Assembly (NCBI GenBank): GCA_001800015.1
Contig: MGUO01000303.1
Location: forward strand, 1 to 8,685
Direction of reading: 5' to 3'
Source of the DNA: Elusimicrobia bacterium RIFCSPHIGHO2_02_FULL_57_9
Lineage (GTDB): Bacteria > Elusimicrobiota > Elusimicrobia > UBA1565 > UBA9628
DNA: 8,685 nucleotides
Made by a program: the position numbers and the translations under genes. Shown here in pieces: positions 1 through 5,818 of the stretch (position 1 is the stretch's first letter; each line of letters opens with the position of its first letter). The notes under the pieces are model-generated. The model saw only the letters and a program-made list of their open reading frames with translations. It did no database searches and was not told where the DNA came from.

Positions 1-58
1 CCAGATATCGGAAAGGCCCGTATCACACCCCAGATATCGGAAAGGCCCGTATCACACC
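1..58. repeat. 29-bp direct tandem repeat, two perfect copies at window edge
   Basis: Positions 1-29 and 30-58 are identical and adjacent. The match stops exactly at 58 on the right. On the left the window ends, so further copies cannot be excluded. The unit lies within the leftward secreted-protein gene and shifts its reading frame with each copy. It may be a real variable-number repeat or an artefact of assembly at a contig end. Confidence 0.9.
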
Positions 59-368
59 GTTCGGTGCCCCCGGCGTGGCTATAACAACTAACCATACGGG
101 TGGTTTCTCGACCGCGGCCACGGTCGCGGTCGCGGTCGCGTCTTCTGCGGCGATCGCCGCCAAAGATATCCTCCCAATCCCAACTCTTGGGCGTTGCCGT
201 GTCATCAGGCATAACGGCCGGCACAGCGGCATTGATCATTCCGACTTGGCCGGTAGCCTCGAAATAACCGGCCAGATCGTTCGAGACGGATTTGATGCTG
301 GGGGCGGCCTGGGCAAGGCTGATGGCGGTCAACGTCGCTACGGCAACGGCGCACAATATTTTTTTCAT
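1..368 (-). CDS. Secreted Arg/Asp-rich small protein, 3' end outside window
   Basis: I do not recognise this family. The frame opens with ATG at 368 on the minus strand and stays open for 122 codons to the window edge. Residues 1-21 form a classic Sec signal peptide: MKK, a hydrophobic core (ILCAVAVATLTAISLA), then an AQA-type signal peptidase I site. A purine-rich GAGGAGAG lies 10 nt upstream of the ATG, which supports this start. The mature part has a mildly acidic stretch (residues 55-71), a basic/acidic tract at 73-87 (RRRRRDRDRDRGRGR), and two cysteines at about 95 and 105. The product is probably exported; its role is unknown. It is divergent from the lipoprotein gene at 455. The 29-bp repeat at 1-58 is not a multiple of three, so the C-terminus is uncertain: a third copy beyond the edge would bring a TGA into frame almost at once. 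Existence of the gene is fairly sure; its length and function are not. Confidence 0.7.
   Translation of the reverse strand, partial: MKKILCAVAVATLTAISLAQAAPSIKSVSNDLAGYFEATGQVGMINAAVPAVMPDDTATPKSWDWEDIFGGDRRRRRDRDRDRGRGRETTRMVSCYSHAGGTERCDTGLSDIWGVIRAFPIS
121..138. repeat. Hexanucleotide repeat (CGGTCG)x3 coding for Arg-Asp
   Basis: Three perfect CGGTCG units are followed by CG. On the minus strand they encode the alternating R-D residues of the basic/acidic tract in the leftward secreted protein. The unit is six bases, so gain or loss of copies would keep the frame and change the tract length by two residues. Confidence 0.8.
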
Positions 369-413
369 GGCTGGTGTTCTCTCCTCGGCGCGGCACATTT
401 TACGACGGCACGT

Positions 414-447
414 ATTTTAGCATAAACTCACGCCGGTATGCTAATAT
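414..447. promoter_or_regulatory. Inverted repeat with possible divergent extended -10 promoters
   Basis: ATTTTAGCATA (414-424) and TATGCTAATAT (437-447) are near-perfect inverted copies (10 of 11) around a 12-nt spacer. Read outward, each arm gives an extended -10 (TGCTAATAT to the right, TGCTAAAAT to the left). The leftward one would start RNA near 407, leaving about a 40-nt leader before ATG 368. The rightward one would start RNA within a few bases of the GTG at 455. Neither has a recognisable -35 box. The same dyad could instead be an operator. This is a sequence-pattern inference only. Confidence 0.4.
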
Positions 448-454
448 CGAAATT

Positions 455-898
455 GTGAAATATCCGATTTGCGGGCTGCTTCTGCTGGCAGGCGGCATGG
501 GCGCCTGCGGTTATGTCGGATTCGGCCGCAAAGTCACGCTGGAAGAAATAGCCCTTCAGCAGGAGGTGCGCTCCTTTTATAACGATCTCCAGGCGACTTT
601 CGCCGCCGGCAACCCCCAGGCCCTAGCCGCCCTGTTTTCCCCTTCCATCACAAAACCAATGACCCATAAAGAAATATTGGCGTGGGGCGAAAAATTCTTC
701 GGCGAGCAAAAAAACGCCCACTTCCGCATCGATAAGCTCGGCTTTGAGCGCCTGGGCGCGGTTGAGGCTGTCGTGACCCTTACCTACCGGGTCGAAACCC
801 CGGGGGGCAAGGGCGATTTCGGCGGCACCGAGCGCGACAGCCTTATACAGAAGAACAAGCGCTGGTATATCTCCGCTTGGGAAAAAATAACTCCATAA
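455..898 (+). CDS. Putative lipoprotein, NTF2-like (SnoaL-type) fold suspected
   Basis: A 147-residue protein if read from GTG 455. That start gives an N-terminus MKYPICGLLLLAGGMGACG, a short lipoprotein-type signal with a plausible lipobox (M-G-A-C) and the lipidated Cys at residue 17. The frame is open upstream to an ATG at 374, but that start would bury the signal under a basic, unconvincing leader. The mature part has an early helix (LEEIALQQEVRSFYNDLQAT), then an AGNPQALAALFSP segment, then alternating strands ending in a KRWYISAWEKI strand. This order resembles NTF2-like/SnoaL proteins, which form small cone-shaped domains that bind ligands or partners. No catalytic residues can be assigned. 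The stop codon TAA directly abuts the hom ATG, so it is probably the first gene of the threonine cluster. The family call is inference from the pattern; a link to threonine metabolism is unproven. The GTG has no clear Shine-Dalgarno sequence. Confidence 0.65.
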   Translation: MKYPICGLLLLAGGMGACGYVGFGRKVTLEEIALQQEVRSFYNDLQATFAAGNPQALAALFSPSITKPMTHKEILAWGEKFFGEQKNAHFRIDKLGFERLGAVEAVVTLTYRVETPGGKGDFGGTERDSLIQKNKRWYISAWEKITP

Positions 899-2218
899 AT
901 GCGCGCCATTCGCGTCGCGATCGCAGGCCTGGGTTTTGTCGGCCGCCAAACCGCACGGCTGCTCAAAGCCAATCAGAACCGTATTTCGGAAAGCCTGGGC
1001 GCCAAGCTTGAACTGGCCGCAGTATGCGATCGCCGGGTCCAGCGCGAAGCCGCGGGCCTGGGCCTGGGGAAATCGGTTCTGCGCACGCGCGACCCAAGAG
1101 AGCTGTTAAAACTTCCCGGCTTGGATATTATCGTAGAACTTCTCGGCGGGCTTGAAGCCCCGCTCCAACTCGTGTTGGGCGCCTTAAAGTCCGGACGCCA
1201 TGTGGTCACCGCTAATAAAGCGCTTTTGGCGCATCATTGGAATGAAATACAAGGCCTGGCTTCTAAAAACAGCGCGCGCGTTTACCATGAGGCCAGCGTG
1301 GCCGGCGGCATTCCCATCATCTCGGCCCTGGACAAAGGTTTTGCCGCGGACCGCATCGAGGCCGTTTACGGCATATTAAACGGCACGACCAATTATTTGC
1401 TGACGCGCGGCGAAGAAGGCTTGGATATGGACAGCGCCCTGCGTGAGGCGCAAAACCTCGGCCTGGCTGAAAAAAACCCGAAAATAGATTTAAGCGGACA
1501 AGACACCGCTCAAAAAATATCCATCCTGGGCTCGCTTTTAACCGGGGCCTGGCTTAATCCTTCCCGCATCGCGCGCCAAGGTATTTACGGGCTGGACAGG
1601 TCCGATATTGATTTCGCCAAAGCCAATTTAGGCCGCACGCCACGGCTTCTTGGCACCCTGCGCCTGAACTGGCCGAAGGCCGCGGGCAGCGCCGGGGTAC
1701 GCATAGAAGCCCATGTCTACCCGACCCTTGTGCCGCTCAACCATCCCTTGGCCGCGGTGCGGCGGGAATATAACGCCGTTCTCGTCCACGCATCTTGCGC
1801 GGGCGATCTGATGTTCTACGGCAAGGGCGCTGGCCCCGATCCGGCGGCCAGCGCGGTGGTCAGCGATATTTTCACGCTGGCGCGCGATATCCTCTGCGCT
1901 GCGCCGGTTAAAAAACGCAAACCGGCGGCGCTGCAATTGACGCCCAGCGCGCAGTACTCCTCTCCTTTTTATTTAAGACTCTTGGCGCAAGACAAGCCGG
2001 GAGTTCTGGCGCAAATCACGGCGGCCCTTGGCCGACGGGCCGTCTCCATTGCCTCGATTCATCAGCCCAACGCCGGCGCCGCCAAAGGACGCGGCACTTT
2101 AATTATCTTGACCACCCATCCCACGACCCAAGGCAGATTCGAACAAGCCTTGAAAGCGATTTTAGCCCTCAAAGCCGTCGCCCCGCGGCATACGGTGCTG
2201 CGGATTTTAGAATGCTAA
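899..2218 (+). CDS. hom: Homoserine dehydrogenase
   Basis: Reduces aspartate 4-semialdehyde to homoserine with NAD(P)H, the branch step toward threonine and methionine; cytosolic. The 439 residues have the usual length and order of the monofunctional enzyme. A Rossmann domain carries GLGFVG at 10-15. Next come VTANKALL (103-110) and YHEASVAGGIPII (129-141). The catalytic domain has the signature NGTTNY (161-166). D202 and K206 in GQDTAQK fit the conserved catalytic Asp/Lys pair. GDLMFYGKGAG (302-312) is the usual segment near the C-terminal side of the catalytic domain. An ACT domain (about 357-435, starting YLRLLAQDKPGVLAQI) suggests allosteric inhibition, typically by threonine. There is no fused aspartate kinase, unlike ThrA/MetL of E. 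coli. The ATG abuts the TAA of the lipoprotein gene and has only a weak Shine-Dalgarno sequence, so coupled translation is likely. The 3' end overlaps thrC by 7 nt. Confidence 0.97.
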   Translation: MRAIRVAIAGLGFVGRQTARLLKANQNRISESLGAKLELAAVCDRRVQREAAGLGLGKSVLRTRDPRELLKLPGLDIIVELLGGLEAPLQLVLGALKSGRHVVTANKALLAHHWNEIQGLASKNSARVYHEASVAGGIPIISALDKGFAADRIEAVYGILNGTTNYLLTRGEEGLDMDSALREAQNLGLAEKNPKIDLSGQDTAQKISILGSLLTGAWLNPSRIARQGIYGLDRSDIDFAKANLGRTPRLLGTLRLNWPKAAGSAGVRIEAHVYPTLVPLNHPLAAVRREYNAVLVHASCAGDLMFYGKGAGPDPAASAVVSDIFTLARDILCAAPVKKRKPAALQLTPSAQYSSPFYLRLLAQDKPGVLAQITAALGRRAVSIASIHQPNAGAAKGRGTLIILTTHPTTQGRFEQALKAILALKAVAPRHTVLRILEC

Positions 2219-3204
2219 ACCCGGCGCTGGGGATTATCTCGCGCTACCGCGACCGCCTGCCCGTTACGGATAAAACACCGGTGGTGACTTTGGGTGAAGG
2301 GGCCACCCCCTTGATACGCGCCGACCGGCTGGCCGAATACGCGGGATTGCCCGCTGATTCCGTGTATCTTAAGTTTGAAGGAAGCAACCCCACCGGCTCT
2401 TTTAAGGATCGCGGCATGGCCGTGGCCGTCTCCAAGGCTCTGGAAGAGGGCGCCCGGGGGGTGCTCTGCGCTTCAACCGGCAACACCGCCGCCTCGGCAG
2501 CCGCCTATGCGGCGCGGGCGGGCCTGCGCTGCATGGTCTTTCTTCCCAAAGGAGGCGTGGCCCTGGGAAAACTAGCCCAGGCCCTGATGCATGGCGCCAA
2601 GATCAAGGAAGTTAAAGGCTCGTTCGATAAAGCCTTAATCGCGGCTTTCGCTGAAGCTAAAAAATCCGGCTTCGTCGCGGTTAATTCCTCAAATCCCTAT
2701 CGCATCGAAGGTCAAAAAACCGCGGCCTTTGAAATTTCTGAGGTTTTGGGCCGCATGCCCGACTATCAATTCATGCCCGTGGGCAACGCCGGCAATATCA
2801 CGGCTTACTGGAAGGGCTATCGCGAACTGAAAGGGTCCAAACCTAAAATGATGGGCTTCCAGGCAGCCGGCGCAGCGCCTATCGTTCTCGGAAATCCCAT
2901 CCCAAACCCGCGAACCGTGGCCAGCGCCATCCGCATCGGCAATCCATATTCCTGGCAAGCCGCCCTGCGCGCCCGCGATGAATCCAATGGGGTTATAGCC
3001 GCGGTCACGGATAGGGAAATTCTTAACGCCTGGCGCCTTTTGGCGCGGCTTGAAGGGGTTTTCTGTGAACCATCCAGCGCGGCAGGAGTGGCGGGCCTGC
3101 TTAAATCAGGCAAGAAAGGGCATCTAAGCGGAAAAATCGTATGCATATTGACGGGACATGGGCTTAAAGATCCCGATACTCCCCTTAAAATTTTCAAATC
3201 ATGA
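2212..3204 (+). CDS. thrC: Threonine synthase
   Basis: PLP enzyme converting O-phosphohomoserine to threonine, the last step of the pathway; cytosolic. The 330-residue protein has the fold-type II layout. EGSNPTGSFKDRG places the Schiff-base lysine at K65. STGNT (88-92) holds the substrate/PLP-binding Asn. GNAGN (191-195) is the glycine-rich loop for the PLP phosphate. EPSSAAG (286-292) and LTGHGLKD (313-320) are typical C-terminal motifs. The length and the absence of the long N-terminal domain place it with the short Bacillus-type enzymes rather than the roughly 430-residue E. coli-type form. The ATG lies inside the hom stop region (ATGCTAA, 7-nt overlap), and the gene ends with a 4-nt ATGA overlap with thrB. 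Other fold-type II PLP enzymes such as threonine dehydratase are excluded mainly by the context and the TGHGLKD motif. Confidence 0.96.
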   Translation: MLNPALGIISRYRDRLPVTDKTPVVTLGEGATPLIRADRLAEYAGLPADSVYLKFEGSNPTGSFKDRGMAVAVSKALEEGARGVLCASTGNTAASAAAYAARAGLRCMVFLPKGGVALGKLAQALMHGAKIKEVKGSFDKALIAAFAEAKKSGFVAVNSSNPYRIEGQKTAAFEISEVLGRMPDYQFMPVGNAGNITAYWKGYRELKGSKPKMMGFQAAGAAPIVLGNPIPNPRTVASAIRIGNPYSWQAALRARDESNGVIAAVTDREILNAWRLLARLEGVFCEPSSAAGVAGLLKSGKKGHLSGKIVCILTGHGLKDPDTPLKIFKS

Positions 3205-4118
3205 GTCTCGTCGCCCGATCATTTGTGCGCGTCCCCGCCACGACCACCAACCTCGGTCCGGGTTTCGACTGCCTGGGCCTGGCGTTGGGCCTTTATAACG
3301 AACTCGCCCTGGAAATGCACGATGATGCGGGTGACCCCGTCATAAAAATAGAGGGCGAAGGCGCGCAAGCCCTGCCGCGCGATAACTCCAATCTTATGGT
3401 CAAGGCGGCTCGCAGCGTCATCGCGGATAGAACTCCCCGGCGCTTGGTTTTCAAAGCCAAAAATAACATTCCGCTCGCGCGCGGGCTGGGTTCCAGCGCC
3501 GCGGCGATAGTCGCCGGGCTGTTCGCGGCTAATCGTCTTTTACGCAAGCCGGCTCTTAGCCGCGAACAGCTCTTTCAGTATGCCGCGGTTCTGGAAGGCC
3601 ACCCGGACAATGTCGCGCCGGCTATTTATGGGGGGCTTACGGCGGTGGTCAAGGAAAACAAGGATTTCAAGTTTTACCCGCTTAAGGCCCATCCCCGGCT
3701 GGGCGCAGTTGTTTGCGTTCCCGATTTTGAACTTCCCACTTCGCAAGCTCGGGCGGTTTTGCCTAACAGCGTCCTAAGAAATGACGCGGTAGAAAATATT
3801 TCACGCGCCTTGCTGCTGACGCCGGCTCTGGAAAAGGGACGCTGGGACTGGCTGGCGCAAGCCATGAAAGACAGCCTGCATCAACCCTATCGCGCAGCCC
3901 TGGTGCCGGGATTTAACGAGGTGCTGCAAGCCGCCCGCCAAGCAGGAATCTGCGGCGCTGCTTTATCGGGCGCGGGCTCCTCGATCCTGGCCTTGTGCCC
4001 CAAAGGCCCTGACGCGGCCAAAATAGGACGGGCTATGGTCGCGGCTTTTTCATCCCACGGTGTTAAGAGCAGAGCCTTGGTTCTTCCCATTGACCGCGAA
4101 GGGGTTCGCGTGAAATGA
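3201..4118 (+). CDS. thrB: Homoserine kinase (GHMP family)
   Basis: Phosphorylates homoserine with ATP to give the substrate of the upstream thrC product. The 305 residues show the three GHMP-kinase motifs. VPATTTNLGPGFDCLGLAL (11-29) is the N-terminal substrate motif. PLARGLGSSAAAIVAG (91-106) is the glycine/serine-rich ATP loop. GAALSGAGSS (252-261) is the C-terminal glycine-rich motif. EGHPDNVAPAIYGG (132-145) and LHQPYR (226-231) are characteristic of ThrB rather than of mevalonate or galactose kinases. The start ATG overlaps the thrC stop in ATGA. No clear Shine-Dalgarno sequence precedes it, so reinitiation after thrC is the likely mode of translation. The 3' end again overlaps the next gene by ATGA. 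Confidence 0.97.
   Translation: MSLVARSFVRVPATTTNLGPGFDCLGLALGLYNELALEMHDDAGDPVIKIEGEGAQALPRDNSNLMVKAARSVIADRTPRRLVFKAKNNIPLARGLGSSAAAIVAGLFAANRLLRKPALSREQLFQYAAVLEGHPDNVAPAIYGGLTAVVKENKDFKFYPLKAHPRLGAVVCVPDFELPTSQARAVLPNSVLRNDAVENISRALLLTPALEKGRWDWLAQAMKDSLHQPYRAALVPGFNEVLQAARQAGICGAALSGAGSSILALCPKGPDAAKIGRAMVAAFSSHGVKSRALVLPIDREGVRVK
4095..4110 (+). promoter_or_regulatory. Small hairpin presenting GGGG just before the lysC start
   Basis: CGCGAA (4095-4100) and TTCGCG (4105-4110) pair perfectly, leaving GGGG as the loop. This loop is the core of the likely lysC Shine-Dalgarno sequence (AAGGGG, 4099-4104), four bases before the ATG region begins. The stem sits in the last codons of thrB, so ribosomes finishing thrB would melt it. 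That is a plausible coupling device but is not shown to act. Confidence 0.35.
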
Positions 4119-5335
4119 AAATCGCGGTCATGAAATTCGGCGGAACCTCGGTATCCGATCCCGAAAAAATCCAGCGCGCGGCGCAGCGCGCCGTCGCGGC
4201 GCGGCGCAAAGGCTTAAGCGTGGTCGTAGTGGTCTCAGCGCCCGGGGAGATGACCGATGAGTTGCTGGCCCTGGCCCACCGCCTCAGCCCCAAGCCGAAG
4301 GAGCGCGAGTTGGACCAGCTCATTTCAACCGGCGAGCAGGTGGGAATTGCTTTGTTCGCCATGGCCTGCCAGTCCCAGGGAACCGATACGATCTCTCTGA
4401 CCGGCGCTCAAGCCGGCATCGAGGCCGACGGCCGCCACACCCACGCTTATATCGTGCGCATTCGCCCCGGCAAAATGCTCGCCGAACTGAAGAAAGGCAA
4501 AATAGTGGTCGTGGCCGGCTTTCAAGGCCGCACCCCGCGCAACGACGTCGCCACCTTGGGCCGCGGCGGTTCGGATCTTTCCGCGGTCGCTCTGACCTCC
4601 GCGCTCAAGGCCAAGGTCTGTGAAATATTCACCGACGTTAAAGGGGTTTACACGGCTGATCCCCGCATCGTCTCGGGCGCGCGCAAGCTTAAGGGCATCA
4701 GCTTTGAGGAAATGCTCGAATTGGCGGGAGCGGGCGCCGAGGTGATGCAGGCGCGCTCGCTGGAGGTCGCCGAGCGCCACGGCATCGCCATTCACGTGCG
4801 CTCGGCTTTTCATCCCAAAGCCGGCACCTGGATCGTGCCCAAGGAGAAAAATATGTTGGAAAAAGCGATGGTCTCGGCGCTGGCCCTTGATAAGAACGAA
4901 GTCCGGGTCAGCATCACAGACGTGCCGGACCGGCCGGGGGTCGCCGCCGAAATTCTATCCATGCTGGCGGCGCAGGATATTCCCGTGGACATGATTATTC
5001 AATCGGCCCCCTCAAGGGAGGGCGTCAACCATATTTCCCTTATGACCCCGCGCGCCTTCGCGCCCAAGGCGCAAGCCGCCCTGGCCCAGGCCGCCCGGCG
5101 CTTAAAGGCCCGCGTAGACGTCCATGAGCATGTAGCCAAGATCTCGGCGGTGGGAACCGGATTTAGGCATCACCCCTGGGTTGCCGCCCGCATGTTCGAG
5201 ACCCTGGCCAAGCACAAGATCAACATCCACATGATCGTCGCCTCGGACCTGCGGATTTCCTGCGTCGTGGACTTGCGCCACGGGGAGGCCGCGTTGCGGG
5301 CGCTGCACAAGGCCTACGGATTGGGCAAAAAATAA
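4115..5335 (+). CDS. lysC: Aspartate kinase, monofunctional, with two ACT domains
   Basis: Phosphorylates aspartate, the committed step to lysine, threonine and methionine. The 406 residues match the length of the Bacillus LysC/Corynebacterium type. The kinase domain has KFGGTSV (7-13), TGEQVGIAL (72-80), VAGFQG (133-138), TLGRGGSD (147-154) and TDVKGVYTADPRIV (173-186). Two C-terminal ACT modules follow: one around 262-335 (VRVSITDVPDRPGVAAEIL) and one around 342-403 (ISAVGTGF to the end). These bind effector lysine and/or threonine in relatives; which one here cannot be read from the sequence. The ATG overlaps the thrB stop by 4 nt. AAGGGG lies 10 nt upstream, partly in the loop of a small hairpin at 4095-4110. 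An internal start at 4853 may yield a separate beta subunit. Its place at the end of hom-thrC-thrB suggests a threonine-directed isoform. The symbol could equally be ask. Confidence 0.97.
   Translation: MKIAVMKFGGTSVSDPEKIQRAAQRAVAARRKGLSVVVVVSAPGEMTDELLALAHRLSPKPKERELDQLISTGEQVGIALFAMACQSQGTDTISLTGAQAGIEADGRHTHAYIVRIRPGKMLAELKKGKIVVVAGFQGRTPRNDVATLGRGGSDLSAVALTSALKAKVCEIFTDVKGVYTADPRIVSGARKLKGISFEEMLELAGAGAEVMQARSLEVAERHGIAIHVRSAFHPKAGTWIVPKEKNMLEKAMVSALALDKNEVRVSITDVPDRPGVAAEILSMLAAQDIPVDMIIQSAPSREGVNHISLMTPRAFAPKAQAALAQAARRLKARVDVHEHVAKISAVGTGFRHHPWVAARMFETLAKHKINIHMIVASDLRISCVVDLRHGEAALRALHKAYGLGKK
4853..5335 (+). CDS. Possible in-frame internal start: aspartate kinase beta (regulatory) subunit
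   Basis: ATG at 4853 is Met247 of the 406-residue aspartate kinase. It is preceded by AAGGAG (4841-4846) with a 6-nt spacer, the best-placed Shine-Dalgarno sequence I see in the cluster. Initiation here would give a 160-residue protein made of the two ACT domains only. In Bacillus subtilis aspartokinase II and Corynebacterium LysC the regulatory beta subunit is known to arise from just such an in-frame internal start at a matching position (about residue 246-250), forming an alpha2beta2 enzyme. The signal is visible; that it is used here is inference. AAGGAG also encodes the ordinary residues KE, so chance is possible. Confidence 0.5.
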   Translation: MLEKAMVSALALDKNEVRVSITDVPDRPGVAAEILSMLAAQDIPVDMIIQSAPSREGVNHISLMTPRAFAPKAQAALAQAARRLKARVDVHEHVAKISAVGTGFRHHPWVAARMFETLAKHKINIHMIVASDLRISCVVDLRHGEAALRALHKAYGLGKK

Positions 5336-5344
5336 CACTTGGAT

Positions 5345-5818
5345 ATGTTTTTAAATTCTGGAACAGCCCTGGGGGTATTACTATCCATGAAAGCCTTCGC
5401 CGCCGCCTCTCAAAATGATTTTTGGCCGTCACCATTTCCTAGCATTGGAAATAATTCCGTTCGACCCGAGTTGACCGGAAAAATCAGACAAAAACGGCAC
5501 AGCTTGAACCTCAACAATCTTGAAGGTCTCGATGGCGAACATATTTCACGGGCCGTCGTTCTTCTTCCTAAAGCGAGGGAGCGCGCGGGAACCATCAGCC
5601 TCGAGATCGAAGGGGGCCCTTTGCGCGGGATTCATCAATGCGAAATCCTGGGGCGCGGCGCCACAGCCTTAACTCAACAACCCGGCTGGGTCTCCGGAGC
5701 CATTCAGGAAGCTGCTGGAACGAAAACTAAGATTTATTACGCCCCCAAGGAACTGGAGAATGGGGCCACGATTCCCGGCATCTATGACCTTAGGAACATC
5801 AGGCCGAATGAGTATTAG
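5345..5818 (+). CDS. N-terminal part of a split YkuD/L,D-transpeptidase-like protein
   Basis: A 157-residue frame from ATG 5345, 9 bp after lysC (a TTG at 5339 is also possible). I do not recognise this half on its own. The first 22 residues (MFLNSGTALGVLLSMKAFAAAS) could be a weak signal peptide, though it lacks a clear positive n-region and has a Lys in the core. An alternative start is ATG 5387. Residues 60-135 hold alternating short hydrophobic strands. The end reads ATIPGIYDLRNIRPNEY, which resembles the 'TP.G.Y' segment of the beta-sandwich of YkuD proteins. It stops at TAG 5816. The next frame continues seamlessly with RISLING, so the two are probably halves of one roughly 320-residue protein. 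The region looks more AT-rich than the threonine genes. It follows lysC with no visible terminator and may be transcribed with it. Confidence 0.55.
   Translation: MFLNSGTALGVLLSMKAFAAASQNDFWPSPFPSIGNNSVRPELTGKIRQKRHSLNLNNLEGLDGEHISRAVVLLPKARERAGTISLEIEGGPLRGIHQCEILGRGATALTQQPGWVSGAIQEAAGTKTKIYYAPKELENGATIPGIYDLRNIRPNEY

Noticed and set aside
1..58. CRISPR array start (29-bp repeat)
   Set aside because: The two copies are directly adjacent with no spacer, lie in a coding frame, and no cas gene is near.
205..396. Leftward 63-codon frame over the secreted-protein gene
   Set aside because: It is out of frame with the signal-peptide frame starting at 368, has no Shine-Dalgarno sequence and a random-looking composition.
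392..421. Two near-identical 15-nt segments (GGCACATTTTACGAC / GGCACGTATTTTAGC)
   Set aside because: Similarity is partial and needs a gap; it is easily due to chance and adds nothing beyond the dyad at 414-447.
374..454. Longer form of the lipoprotein gene from ATG 374
   Set aside because: The extra 27 residues precede the signal-like segment and overlap the promoter region and the 5' leader of the leftward gene; the GTG at 455 fits a signal peptide better.
4325..4813. Leftward 162-codon frame antisense to lysC
   Set aside because: Typical shadow of a GC-rich gene; it overlies conserved kinase motifs and has no family-like sequence.
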